Shown here in pieces: positions 21,780 to 34,800 of a stretch of 64,000 nucleotides of DNA (positions within the stretch are counted from its first letter, which is position 1; each line of letters starts with the position of its first letter). This stretch comes from Pterobdella sp. o SKG-2022 (Eukaryota; Annelida; Clitellata; Hirudinida; Piscicolidae). Location of the stretch: assembly GCA_964035795.1 (NCBI GenBank), contig OZ038324.1, forward strand, positions 434,001-498,000, given 5' to 3'. The notes beneath the pieces are model-generated. The model ran no database searches. It was given only the letters and a program-made list of their open reading frames with translations, and was not told where the DNA came from. Position numbers and translations under genes: made by a program.

Positions 21780-24010
21780 GGGATGAGTGGGTTTGGGGGT
21801 ATATCAAATGGCTCGGAAAGATGCTTGGTTCATGCTCATTGCATATATTTTACTAGAGTTTTAGGGGACCACTACACCATGTACCTAGCAAAACCCTCTG
21901 GACACTCATTACAAGCCCTGCAGAAAAAGCAACAAACAACGCTACCATTAGAGGAGTTGGTATGTTTTTAAGCCCTAAGGCTTACCAGTCTCTAGTGAAC
22001 GTTGAATCAATCAGCCCACGAATCATGGTGGCGACCTTTAATGGAAACCCAAAAACAACTGTGGTATCATGCTACAGTCTCACAAATTGCTCTGGCGAAT
22101 TAGAAATAAAAAAATTTTACCATCAATTGACAAATTCAATCAAAAACATTCCCAAACATAATGTGCTAATTATAGGAGGTGATATGAACGCTAAAATTGA
22201 CAATAATAAATGTGTAAACAACAGCTACCATAATTATACAAACAGAAATGGCGAGTTTTTGTTAGATCTAACAACCGACTGTTGTCTAGTCAATATTTCC
22301 ACAAAGTTTCAAAAGAATAAAGGAAAATTATGGACTTTCACTTATCCAAACGGAACCAGAAGTCAACGTGACTATATCCTTATTAACAGAAAATGGAAAA
22401 ATAGTGCTATTGACTGTCGATCGTTCAACACATACTCACCTCTAGAATCAGATCACAGGATATGTACAGCAAAGATCAGATTGTCTCTAAAATCAAATAT
22501 CTCAAAAAGCAAAATGAGTCATGATTGGTCGAAATTATTAAAAGATGAAAATATAAAAAATATCTATGCTGTACAAATCAGAAACCGATTTGAACAACTG
22601 CAAAACCTAATCCTGATAACTTTTCAACAAACGATATTTATGAAAGTATAATAAAAGCTCATACTGAAGCTGCTGAAAAATATATCCCAAAAAAATCAAA
22701 CCAAAAAGAGATTTGCCATGGTTTGCAAAAAGCGAAATGAGCTGAACGAAGCTTTCAAACGCAAGAAAGAAAAAACGATCTTACAAACACCCTACTTGTG
22801 GAAAGAAAAAAGATCTGGACCATGCTTATGATGAAGAACAAAAAAATTACGTGAAAAGCAAAATATAGGAAATCAAAGATGCGCACATAAATCACCATTC
22901 TAGACAAGTATGGGATACAGTGAATGAAGTGACGAGAAGAAAAGGCCCAAAACGTGGTCGAATCAAAGCAAGCAACACTGAAGAACGTCTTGCTATTTGG
23001 AAAGATCACTTTCAAAAGCTTCTCGGACAATCAGCGGAGATAGATGATCAACCCGTACCAAAAGTATTTAATACTCTCCCAATTAAAACTGGTGAATTTA
23101 CTGCAATCGAGCTTCAAGCTTCCATAAAGTCTTTACAAAATAAAAAAGCTACTGGCCTCGATAGTATACCAATAGAAACATGGAAAACAGGCTGTACGAA
23201 CGAAGAATTATTAAATGTATGCAACAAAACATATCTTGGTGACGCACCAAGCTGCTGGCTACAAGGTGCAATCTTGCCTGTTCCAAAAAGGGAGACTTGA
23301 GTATAGCCAGTAATCATCGAAGAATAACTTTATCTTTGTCAGCATCCAAAATATACAATGAAATGTTGCTCAACAGAACACGTCCAATTTTAGACGAAAA
23401 GTTGAAAACAAACCAAAATGGCTTCAGACCTGGTCGATCCATTCTTGCTCAAATCCCCATGCTGAGAAGAATAATAGAAGGAGTCAAGTCAAAAACACTA
23501 CCGGCAGTTATGAATTTTGTAGATTTCCATAAAGCTTTTGATTCAATACATAGAGGAAAACTAATGGAAATACTAAAAGCATATGGCATTCCTCTTGAAA
23601 CTGTAAACGCAATTTCACTTCTATATAAAAACACTACTGCTAAAGTTATTTCCCCAGATGGTGATACAAGTTTTTTTCCAATTCATGCAGGAGTTTTGCA
23701 GGGAGATACACTAGCACCCTACCTGTTCATAATAGCAGTAGATTATGCAATGAGGACAGCAATCTCAAATTCAGATGATTGTGGCTTTACTCTCAAAAAA
23801 GCTAAATGTAGGCACTATGTATAACAGACACAGATGGTATTGCCCTATTTTCAGATTCTGTGGATAAAGCTGAAAAACTGTTGCATACCGTAGAAATGGC
23901 AGCCAAACTATTAGGTCTTTAAGTTAAGGAGAAAAAAACACAATATATGACATTTAATCATAATCCTTCAAAACTCACTACAATAAACAAAAAATGCATA
24001 AATCAAATCA
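21780..24010 (+). mobile_element. Decayed LINE: endonuclease and RT (LQGDTLAP type)
   Basis: 21962–22651 is most of the endonuclease (VLIIGGDMNAKID; RSQRDYILINRKWKNSA; LESDHRI, the S-D-H box). 22920–23300 is the pre-RT linker and first RT block (ATGLDSIPIETWKTG; ILPVPKR). 23297–23824 is the RT palm (NGFRPGRSILAQI; NFVDFHKAFDSIHRGK; AGVLQGDTLAPYLFIIAVDY). The catalytic box has decayed: DTDGIALFSD at about 23830 replaces the usual ADD. Stops and frameshifts follow to about 24010. It belongs to the same family as 56798–57540. Confidence 0.85.
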
Positions 24011-24630
24011 AATCAATGACGAGTATGATTATAGTGGCATCAACTTCAGGAGTTTCTAGACCACTGAGTATTATGAACTATGAATTCAATTTAATGTAAT
24101 GTAAGTTTTCTTAGATATGAAAATTTAAAAAAAAAATTATGCAAGTATAACTAAATAAACAAAACAGTTAACTAAGATTATATGAAAAAAATTTCTGTTG
24201 TTTGAAACAAAAGCAACCATAATAATACTTATATAAATGAAATTTAGAAAACTGAGTTGGTGTCCGCACACCATAAAAAACTAACATTTTCAAAGCCTAT
24301 GATTTGTCCATATAAAACAGCTTTATGCAGCTTGGAACTTCTTTAACCTCTCACTTGGAAAGTATGTATTTTTTTTATTTTCATTATTTTTTCGTTTGTT
24401 TCTTCAAAAATGAGGATTTTATACATACAATTTTATTAAAAACTATAATTTTTAATGACTAAAACATTGATATACTAATTATTACTGATGTTTCAGTTAT
24501 TAGAATTTATAGTTTATGAAAAAATTGTATGTATTCAATTCTTGTTGTACATATTGGTTTATTCACTTTTAACAATAAATTTATTATATCGCTAACGTGC
24601 GTGGATTTTCAGATAATCTGTAAGCACAAA
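24011..24630. other. AT-rich region upstream of URB1
   Basis: Contains a short inverted copy of repeat module Z at 24270–24345 (TTTCAAAGCCTATGATTTG...AAAACAGCTTTATGC). The rest is AT-rich and should hold the URB1 promoter. No TATA or other element can be singled out with confidence in this composition. Confidence 0.4.
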
Positions 24631-27600
24631 ATGAAAAATAAAGCAAGTTTTAATGTTTCAGATTTCTTATTTTTACTTAAAAAATCTGATACTATTAGTA
24701 AAGGTAATACTTATTAAATTAAAATTCTTTTTTAGTCTATCAAATATGCACTCTAAAATTATTTAAATATCAGGACTGGAGCTTTTTTTAGTCTCAGCAT
24801 CACAGTATAGAAAAGGTAAAACTGAAATTGACATAATAAATGATTTCATTAAATCTCCATCGCCTTCCAAAAATCTCTTTGACCTGCTCAATAGGCCCAA
24901 GCTGAAGCCATTTGATGTTTGTTATTTTTTATTAACATGATCATTCAATTATACGATCTCATTTTTTGGAGTTAAATTAACTGCAATTCAGCTCTCGGAA
25001 TGAGCGGCAACTTTTTGTTGCTGCTCATTCCGTGTGCCAAAAGGTGTAACAGGCACTAATAATAATTTAGCGCTCATAGTTTGAAGCTGCTTTCAGTTAA
25101 AATAAAAGTTTAGCCTGAATAACAGTAGACTACAGTAGCAGATTTCAACAAACTGGTATTGTAAAATTATTTCATTTTTTTTGGATAATTTTAGTTCAAA
25201 TTATTAAGCAAACTGTCCAAGTATGGACATAACATAACTTGAGTTTTGACAATTTTTATGTTGGACATTAGCTAGGACTGCCAGTTTTATAAAAATTATA
25301 CAAATAACTTTCCTTATCTTCTCAGTTTAATCATGATGGGAATTTATTAATTGAATGAAAAAAAGCCTTTTTTTAGCTACCATGGGTACTGGCATATGTA
25401 AAGCAGTATGGTCTAAAAGGAAGGAAAAAATGAAAGACATTTGTTAAGCAATACTATTACATTATAGAGAAACCCTTGCTTAGGTTGCCATGAACATCTT
25501 CTTTGAAAGCAATGAAAACAATGAGAAATTCAGAGCCCAAAACAACAATACTTCAGTCACTTTCAGTGGCAATCTGAAAAACTACAACATTTTTAGCATA
25601 TACTAAATGAGCACAACTAGGCCAAACCCATCATTCCAATGCTAACATATTCTCAAAAACTTGAAAGTTCTACATACCCTCTAACAGCTTTCAAGCAACT
25701 CCAATAAGCCCCCTGACAGCTTCTAACAATTGCCTACAATAACAATATGAACCCCATACCCAAATTTCCAACCACTTTGCATCTTCAGATTGAGACTGCT
25801 TTCTCGTTGTAACCTGGATAACAGTAGACTCCAGTAGCAGATATCTACAAACTGATATTCTGGTATCATTATCATTAGGCTTGGCAGATGATTTATTTTT
25901 TGTTGACAAGGGCAAGACAAACTGCCCAAGTGTGAAAATGGAGAATGTTGAATTCGATAATTTCAAGTTGGATGTTAGCTTGGGCTGGCAGTCTATAAAC
26001 TTTGTCCCAAATAAATGACATTTTTCATAAGTTACTTTATTAAAGTAATCTAGTCTGACTGCTGTCAACTCTTGTAACTGGGACATGTACAACATTATAA
26101 TTTAGTTAGATTAATTTTAAGATTAGATATAAGGTTTTGAAAATCAAAGCTGATGTCTGGCATTCACATATTTTTATTCAATATATATTTGGTTCTGGGC
26201 ATGAGGTTAAACTGCACCAAAGATAGCATCTCCAAATTGAGACTACTTTCCTGTTATAACTTAGATAACTGTAGACTCCGGTAGCAGGTATCGACAAACA
26301 GATATTCGGTATCATTGTCATTTGGCTTGATGGATGACCTTTTTTTGTTGAGAACAGTAAGGTGGACTGCCCAAGTGTAGGAATGGCAGATCTTAAATTC
26401 GATAATTTCAAATTGACGTTAGCTCGGGCTGGGAGTCTATAGAAAATTTTCCTAAATGAAAGGGTCTTTTTTATAAATTACTCTATTATAGGGTTAGCCT
26501 AGGCCGACTGCTGTCAACCCCAGTTACTGAGGCATGTACAGCAGTATAAGCTAACTAGATTAATAATAATAATAATTTTGATTTAAAAAGTTGTAGGATG
26601 TGTGAATATATATTGTGATATTATTGAACAGTACCACCTGGTGATGGAAGTTGTGAGACAGGTGCTCATGCAACTATTCTCCATGCAGCTTGATGCAAGG
26701 TGAGACTTATATGTTTTATTAAAAATTTTCAACTGTGGGTGTTAAGGTTGTGAGAGACCTGAGAAGCATTTGATCAAGTGTGGAGATGAAGAAACTCAAT
26801 AAAGAAATATCCAAAATGAAAACAATTTTCTTTGTTCATTTAACCTCACCAAGTTTTTTGTAAGTTGAACTGAAGGTGCAATCATTTATTAATGTAAGTT
26901 TAACTTACAGTAAACTTTAAAAAATAAGTTTTTTCATTTTGAATTTCAGTTTTTATTTGAGGCTTGAAGAATCAATAATGGGTGAAATAATTAAATGTAG
27001 AATTTGCAGTGAGAACCACTCTTACCCAATGTTGAGCCCTGTTTGTGCGGAACCGAGTGCATGCTATATGATTTTTTCAAAAGCCAAACCGTAAAATGAA
27101 TATAATTTCAGAAGTTAGTTTATTAAGATACGAAGCTTTTTGTTATCAACGTAACATTTTCAAGTATGAGAAACCGTTTTATTGATATAACTCTTGAGTG
27201 CATAATGTCCCTATGCTTTACGTCCTCAATAGGTCCAGTGACTTTGCTCAGTATCTACGCCCCCTACACTTTACTCCACATCTGAAGAAAAAGATGTATT
27301 TTAAGAAGAATTTGAGCGAATCATTGAAAATGCTCCCAAATCCGACCCTCTCTACCTTTTGGGAGATTTTAATGCAAAAGTCGGTGGAAATCATGACTCA
27401 TGGCCTCTTGTTGGTCACTTCGGTGTAAGAAAATTGAAAGAAAATGGTCAACGTTTGCTTGAACTACAGCACAACCTTAGCATAACAAATGCATTTTTTA
27501 ACACAAAGCCTTTTCATCGAGTTTCCTGGTGCCATCCTAGATCAAAACATTGGCATCAACTTGACCTCATCATTACGCGCTGGTCTTCGATAAACTACGT

Positions 27601-30600
27601 TCAGATTACACGTAGCTATCATAGTGCTGACTGCTTGTAAACAGTAAACTTAGACTTAAAGTAAAGAAAATTCATTGGTCAAGGCCAAAAAAAACCCTCG
27701 CATATCGACTTGTCAAGAATCACTAATACAAGTTTACAAGAACGATTTTCAGAATATATGCAGGAGGCGTTAAAAGAATTTCCATCAAAAAAATGCGGGT
27801 TATACAAGTAAAGCCATTCATAAATGTGCTATAGACATATTCGGCCGCAAAATTAAATGGAACTCGGACTGGTTTGATGCAGAAATCAAAACACTTAATC
27901 CAATTGTCAACGCCAAGAGCCGCTTTTCTCGAATATAAGCGAAACCCCTCAGAGAAAACACTTACTAACTACCGAAAGGCTCGAAATCTTGCAAAAGCAA
28001 CTGCTCGCCATTGTGCAAAGGATTACTGTTCAACTACCTCGAAAAGTATACAGAGATTGTGGGAACGTTGTTGCCACGTACGAAGGAATAAAATTTGGTC
28101 CACTGATATCTAAATCTGCACCCATAAGATCAAGTTCTGGGAAGACTTCATAAGACAGAGGGAAACAGATGGAAAGATGAGCTGAACACTTTCAAAAGAT
28201 ATATTCAAGAGGTTTTAAAATATCAGATCAAGTAAACCAGAATACACAGTCTCTTCCCATTATGGATGGACTCGATTCTTTACCAACCTTAGAGGAATTA
28301 AGCAAAGCCATCGATTCCTTGGCATGTACCAAAGCTCCAGGCAATGATAGCATCTTCTCTGAGATATGGAAGATCGGAAAAAGTGTTTTTCTCAACTCTC
28401 TACAGGAACTTTCTCCAGTGCTGGGATGAAAGATCAGTTTCTCAAGATATGCAGAATGCTAGCATTAGTAATCTGTACAAAAACAAGGGTGGCCGCAGTG
28501 ACTGCAACAACTACCGAGAGATTTCTACTTAGTGTAGTGGGGAAAACGTTCGCTTGGGTCTATAAAACTTTGAATTCTTGCAGAAAGAATTTACCCTGAG
28601 ACCCAGTGCGGTTTTAGAGCAGGGAGGTACACGATAGACATGATTTTCTCTTTAAGATAACTCCAAGAAAAATGTCAGAAACAAAGAAGACCTCTTTACC
28701 TAGGTTTCATAGACCTAACCAAAGCTTTTGACATGGTTAGCAAATCTGGTCTCTGCTCTACTACAAAGAATCGGATGTCCTCCAGCTGCTCAAGCTAATA
28801 ATTGCTCTTCATGAAGGTATGCAGCAAAATGGTGCCAGCTCCAAGCCATTCCCAATCGTTAGTGGACTCAAGCAAGGCTGCCCCAACACTATTTGGCATC
28901 TTCTTCTCTCTACTCCTGTCATATGCTTTTCAGAAAACAGAAGACAGCATTTATGTCCAAACAAGATGTGACGGAAGACTCTTTAACCTTGCACGTCTTA
29001 GATCTAAAACTAAGACTCGTACAGTCCTAATTAGAGAGAGGCTCTTTGCTGACGATGCCGCTCTGGCTGCCCCAAGCGAACAAGCCTTACAGGGCCTTGT
29101 TGACCTCTTTAATCAAGCTTCTAGACTTCTAAAAACTGAGATTTTTAGAGAAGAAAAGTGGGCAAAAAGACGTGAAAAAACAAATGAAGAAAGATCATAA
29201 AAAATAAAAAATAATAACTTATAGTCAGGGCTAGCTATTTTTTTTTTCAAACATAACCGTATTATTATAAATAAGGTTAATTGAATGTGTAACATTTTGG
29301 AAACAGAATTTATGAAATGAGTAAGAGGCCGTCTTTCGATGCCTTATAAAGCAAAAAACCATGTAGAAAAAGCATTGAATATTTCACTATAGAATCGTCT
29401 GCCCATGTAGCTCAGTAGTTAGAGCATTAGACTAATTATCTAAAGTTACTGGGTTCGATCTCGCATGGGCCGACAATTAGCACCCTGTTCCACAGTGTGT
29501 TTTCGCTACCTCAAATTTGTAGCAGGCCCTTTGAACTATAAGGAAAAGCGCTTTATAAGTACCCCATTACATAGAGCCAGTCTGGACATCTTGGCTTTGG
29601 TTTGTGATGAAAAATGTTCTACAATTTGAAACTAAGCTCTTCATAATAGTATACTTAATTTGAATCATTTGTGCACCAACGAATGCTAATAATAAAGAGA
29701 GCAGAGAATTATTTTTTACAAAATTATCTTCAATAATTTTATTATAACTAGAATCTTTACTTTTTATTAAGGGTCACTGATTTCCCTTCATGACTTCCAT
29801 TTTTTCCGTTCAACCCTATCATGCATTCTCATTTAAAATCCAAATTCCTTATCAAAGGCTTTTCTCCAATGCTAGCCTTTCCCTTCAACTACCCTGCTCC
29901 ACCACCCTCTTTCTACCTTCAATTTCACAACTACATGCCTGCTTTGCATTTTTATTGCTTCCTTTATATGTTTGGATCTAAACAAACTTCCTTGTCACAC
30001 AATCCTACTAATTGAAGAGAGTCTTCTAAGAAGGACAGAACAACATTAATTAGAATGGTGTGTTGAACTGACTAATGAAGTGAGTACAAGTTAATTGTTA
30101 CTTAGATGGAGTTTTAATTGACATGCTTGAAAAAGCAAAATAGCTAGCGGAAAACAGGAAAACGGGAGAAGCAAACTTCAAAAATATACAATTGGGACTT
30201 CTCGAAAATTCAGAACAATTAAAAACAGTTTTTGGACTTGCTTAATAAAGATATAGATTCACGAAGATTTTTACATTATTGAAAATGAGAGGTTCTTTTT
30301 CAAAATTATGTTTTGCACGTGACGTTAAACGATACCTGCAATTTAAAGCTGTTTTAATCTGGATAACAGTAGACTCCGGTAGCAGGTATCGAAAAACTGA
30401 TATTTTGGTATCGTTGTCATTTGGCTTGGCGAATGATAGTTCCTTTTATTGACAAAGGCAAGGCAAACTGCTCAAGTGTAAGCACGCCGGATCTTGAATT
30501 TGATGATTTCAAGTTAGATGTTAGCTCAGGCTGGCAGTCTATAAAAATTTGACTTAAATAAATGGCCTATTTTATATAGTAATATCAATAATCTAGGCTG

Positions 30601-31805
30601 ACTGATGTCAAGCCTAGCTTCTGGGACACGTTCAGCATTATAATATAATATGATTAATATAGTTTTTTTAATAATCATAATATAATTGAAACTATCAGGG
30701 TCATGGTTCAACAGATGATAAAGAATCTGACCAGTTCTCATTTTGGACTCCTTACAAAGTTTTCATCTGATTATTGAACTAAGTATTGCGAATAATTAGC
30801 CTCAAAATTGTGAACCATAAAAATATATCATCATTAGTTATCTGATGAGGATTTAGAATATATCAAAATGCTTTGTCAAAATAACGAATTCAAATATTGT
30901 CGTGTTTTTGTGATTCATAAAATAGATATTAAACTTTAAAAACATTAATTGAGAATTCATAATTTTATTAAAAAAAAACTATAATTTTCGATAAGTATAG
31001 CATACTAATGTTTTATGATAAGGCTATAATTATCGAAAATTATAGCTTTTTTTTAAATAAATGTATGAATCCTCAATGGATGTTTCTAAAGTTTTATTAC
31101 TATACAAAACATGTCTGAAAAGTATAAAATAAATATCTTTTGACATTTAAATATTCTCAATTACAAAAATGGTGAATGCATGTGTAACCATTGTTAGGAT
31201 GACATCAGTGTCAAACAAGTCAAGCCACATCAAATGTGCATTGAGACTACTCACATTGATCATCAGCGGTGGCCTTCTTGGGCATGAATATGATGATGAT
31301 GATGATGCTTGCCAGGATGAAAAAAATGACGATGACAATAATCAACCAAAACTGAAAAAGAGAAGAATGAATAAAAGTGAATCAGTTGGTGATGAAGCAG
31401 AAAAAACAGTTAATTGGAATTGGATTGGTAGAGAGGTGGCAAAAAAAGTGGATTTGAATCATAACAATTGGAAAGCACTCGTTAACAGAAAAGATGCAAA
31501 GGTGCTTGTCAATTTTATACCAATTTAAAAAAAAACACTGTCATAAATATTGTAGAAAAAGTATCATTTTGATGTGTTGTTTTTGTACAATACCACTGTA
31601 AGCACCATAACCACACCACCATACACCACACCACCATATCACCACACCACCATACATCACACCACAGTCCTATACACCACCCCACCACATCACACCACTA
31701 TACCACATCGCCAGGACTCCAAAGATGTCAAACACTGTCTTATCATTTTTATTTCTTCTTTCCTGCACACAAACAGTGGTCTGAACATGCTAATAAGAGC
31801 TAAAG
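24631..31805 (+). CDS. URB1: URB1 N-terminal (Npa1 domain) exons
   Basis: Five exons encode the Npa1-domain start. Recognisable blocks are VSDFLFLLKKSDTISKA (the family's xxFxxxLxxxxxxxKGLE opening), EIDIINDFIKSPSPSKNLFD, YHLVMEVVRQVLMQLFSMQL, SSHIKCALRLLTLIISGG, then VDLNHNNWKALVNRKDAK and SKDVKHCLIIFISSFL, which correspond to the conserved D-L-x-x-K-x-L-x-x-L-x-x-R-D-S and D-V-R-x-x-x-x-x-F-x-x-S-F-L blocks. An acidic/basic low-complexity insert (DDDDD...KLKKRR) at about 31290–31400 interrupts the CALRLLT and VDLNHNN blocks and is probably a nuclear-localisation or disordered loop. The 31715 exon directly follows a CA-rich minisatellite. The helix expected between NRPKLKPFD and YHLVMEVV is absent, so an exon in 24917–26631 has been missed or lost. 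Confidence 0.85.
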
Positions 31806-34800
31806 GTATCAATCATTTTCACCAAGCTTGTTTCTATTTGCTTTACAAAAACTTACCTTGCCTTTATTTTTTGTTGTGTAAGCAATTATGCATATGAAGT
31901 ACAATATCCTGATACTAAAAGTAAAGACAACAAACACAAAGTATTCATAAAATGGCACAGCTTTTCATTATCACTTGATAATATTTTTTCCAAAAGCCAT
32001 TTCAATATTTAGCGAAATATTGATGGTTTTTGCAGTTTTCTGCCTGAGTGGTGATATGCTGTCGTGCAACACTGGCATTTTTGAAGCAACCGGTCATTTT
32101 GAGGAAAGTAGACAAGAGCATGCCAGACTTGAGTGCAATCTCCGTAAAGGGAACATCACTGAACATGTAACGGAACTAATATGCGGTCAATGTGGGAGAC
32201 CATGTTTGATCAGGGCGGGTTTTCTGAGTCATTTAAGGTCCCATCGACGTCGTGTTTTTTTGCCAAGCATGAGAAGGTCAGCTCGGGGCACACTACTCGT
32301 CAGAATTCTATTTGCCTAATGCCATATAGCAATATTTGTAACATTTGTGGCAAAGTCTGCAAAAGTGTTGGTGGCATGAAAAGGCATGAAAAAGTTCATA
32401 TTTCTAATCCCGAAGCTTTTCATATACGTGGCAATTGTGGGAAGGTGTGCAAGTCCTCTGCGTGTTTGAAAAGCCACTTTCGAGCCAGAAAGCTGTTTGC
32501 AAAGCAATGGCAAAACTTGAAGACGAGTTGCTGCCACCACAATGATGATGATGATGCACGTTCTTCGCGGGCGAAGACGACCACAACTTCTATTCCTTGG
32601 ATCTGTGAGTGCGAAGATGGCTGGTCAGACCAATCTTTGCACTAAATTGCCTTGAGCAGTGTGGACAGGGATACGCTGAAGTAGAAGAGGCAGTACTCAT
32701 TCTTATTTTGCGACGCTGGCGTTTCTGCTCTTGCTCTTCCACACGCCTGGTTTCAAAGCTCGACACACCAGTGTTGCGCCGGAAAGTCCGGTCTCGAGCT
32801 ATTTCTTCCCAAGTGTCAGAATCAATGTTGCAATGTTTTAGAGAAGCCTTCAGTGTGTCTTTATATCGCTCCTTCTGAACTCTAAGAGAGCTCTTGCCTT
32901 CAACCAGCTCACCGAAAAGCAATCGCTTTAGCAGTCGTTCGTCGGGCATTCTAAGTACGTGCCCTGCCCACCTGAGCTGAAAGCTCTTGAGAAACAGATG
33001 AATACTCTCCATGTTAGCTCTTTGGAGTACTTCTGTGTCGGGCACTTTGTTCTGTCAACGGATGCGAAGCAATTTCCGAAGACATCGCATGTGGAAAGAG
33101 TTTAGCTGTCTGGCGTGACGACTATACACAGTCCATGTTTCGCATGCGTATAGTAATGTAGGAAGAATGATTGCACGGTACACTTTCAGCTTAATCAAAA
33201 GGCTGATCCCTCTTTCCCACACCTTCTTTCTTAGTGTGCCTAAGGCTGAGCTGGCTTATGCGATTCTGAAGAAAACCTCTGTCGATACTGACAGAATGTG
33301 ACAGTGTGCTGCCGAGGTATATGAACTTTACTGCCACTGTAAGCTTTTCGCCGTTGACTGTGATAACTGGCTTTGTGTAGTGAGCTTTAAGAGCCGGCTG
33401 GTACACTTCAGTTTTCTTGATACTTATAATTAAGCCAAAGTTGTCACAAGCCTTGGCGAACCGGTTTTAGCCTTCCTACATAATCGACTGTGTGCCAGCA
33501 TTTAATGCGCAGTCGTCAGCAAAGAGAAAGTCGTGGGTGATTTGTTTTTTTGAACTTTGGTTTTCACCTGAAATCTACGTAAGTTGAACAGTTTTCCATC
33601 AGTTCGGAATTTGAAGTTGACTCCAAGTCACCAAGACGAAAAGCGTCAGTCAGCATAGCTGAAAACATCATATTAAAAAAAGCAAGAACACAGCCCTGTT
33701 TTACGGCATTTGTGACTGGAAACGGCTCTGAGTACATCCCATCATTTTGCACTCTGGCTTCCATACCGTCATGAAACTGTCTGACCATAGTAATAAGCTT
33801 AGCTGGACAGCCGAACTTGGCCATGATCTCCCAGAGTCCTTTTCTGCAGACAGTATCGAAAGCCTTCATCGGGTCTACAAAAGTTGTGAAAAGACCAACG
33901 TTCTGTTCTTGAAACTTTTCTTAGAGTTGACGTTCTGCAAAGATCATGTCCGCTGTGCCATGCCCGCACTGACTTTCAGACAATAAACCGTCTTCTGGGT
34001 GGTCAATCCAGCGGCTCAGCAGAACTCTAGCTAAGATCTTTCCAGCTATAGAGAGTAGCGAAATACTGCGATGGTTGTCGCATGTCTAATGATTTCCTTT
34101 GCGCTTGTCTAGGTGGACTATAGAAGCATCTTTCGGTTCTTATGGGATAAGCTCTAGTTTCCACATAAACTCGAATAGCTCACAAAGCTTCCTGATCATG
34201 ATTGGGCCACCAAAGGCGTAGATTTCCGCAAGGATGGAGTCAGCACCAGGTGCCTTACCATTTGGCAACCGTTTCACTGTTTTTTCTACTTCTGCTTCAG
34301 TAGGAACGTCGGAAAGAGAGTGCTTGATTGGGACTTGGAGCAGTCTTGCGATCGCTTCCTTGTTAATGGTGGAGGAACGGTTGAGAACACAATTGAAGTG
34401 TTCTGCCCAGCGTTCAAGAACTCTTTTCTTGTCTGTGATCAGTACGTTCCTATTTTGTTTTTTTTTACGTTCCCATCTGCGCTAAAAAGGGAAGACGACC
34501 CAGATGAAGTTTTTTTTCTCGCTGAGCCATTTATTCTGCATTCGACGCAACTCTAGCTGTATATTCCTGCTGGTGTAGCAGAAAGCAATTTTCTTCACTG
34601 TAGATGACGGGTCATTGATGTGAGCTCTGTGGAGACGATGTTTCTCATCCAACAAAGACTGAATGCGTTCATTGTTTTCGTTAAACCAGTCTGTGTGCTT
34701 TCGTTTTGTGGTACCCAGCACTTCTAAGTGTCGCCCAGTCAGACTCAGCATCCTGTGTGTCGAAGTTTTGATGCTGCAGCTTGCTGTCAAGCTTCTCAGT

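Larger units (their letters stand above)
24917..26631. other. URB1 second intron(s) with three copies of the 300-base repeat
   Basis: Contains repeat copies at about 25090–25330, 25795–26095 and 26205–26570, all in the sense orientation. A family comparison predicts about 25–30 residues of URB1 coding sequence (one phase-0 exon) here. I could not find a convincing acceptor–frame–donor combination. Confidence 0.5.
26700..31197. other. URB1 intron with LINE, SINE and repeat insertions
   Basis: A 4.5-kb intron between exons 26632–26699 and 31198–31501. It holds a + strand LINE (27198–29160), a tRNA-derived SINE (29400–29620) and a 300-base repeat copy (30345–30650). A 37-codon ORF at 26979–27092 (MGEIIKCRICSENHSYPM, C-x2-C) is unassigned. 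29780–30020 is pyrimidine-rich with overlapping short frames; 30660–31197 is AT-rich with a small inverted repeat near 30965–31060. Confidence 0.6.

Noticed and set aside
29401..29470. Functional tRNA-Ile gene
   Set aside because: The T-arm is short and mispaired, and the sequence continues into a body shared with another copy, so it is a SINE head.
31147..31338. Minus-strand ORF antisense to the URB1 N-terminal exon
   Set aside because: Shadow of the + strand exon, whose translation matches conserved URB1 helices in phase with its neighbours.
32181..32645. Host C2H2 zinc-finger transcription factor
   Set aside because: Fingers match the C-terminal tails of LINEs in the same window, are spread over two frames and abut LINE sequence.
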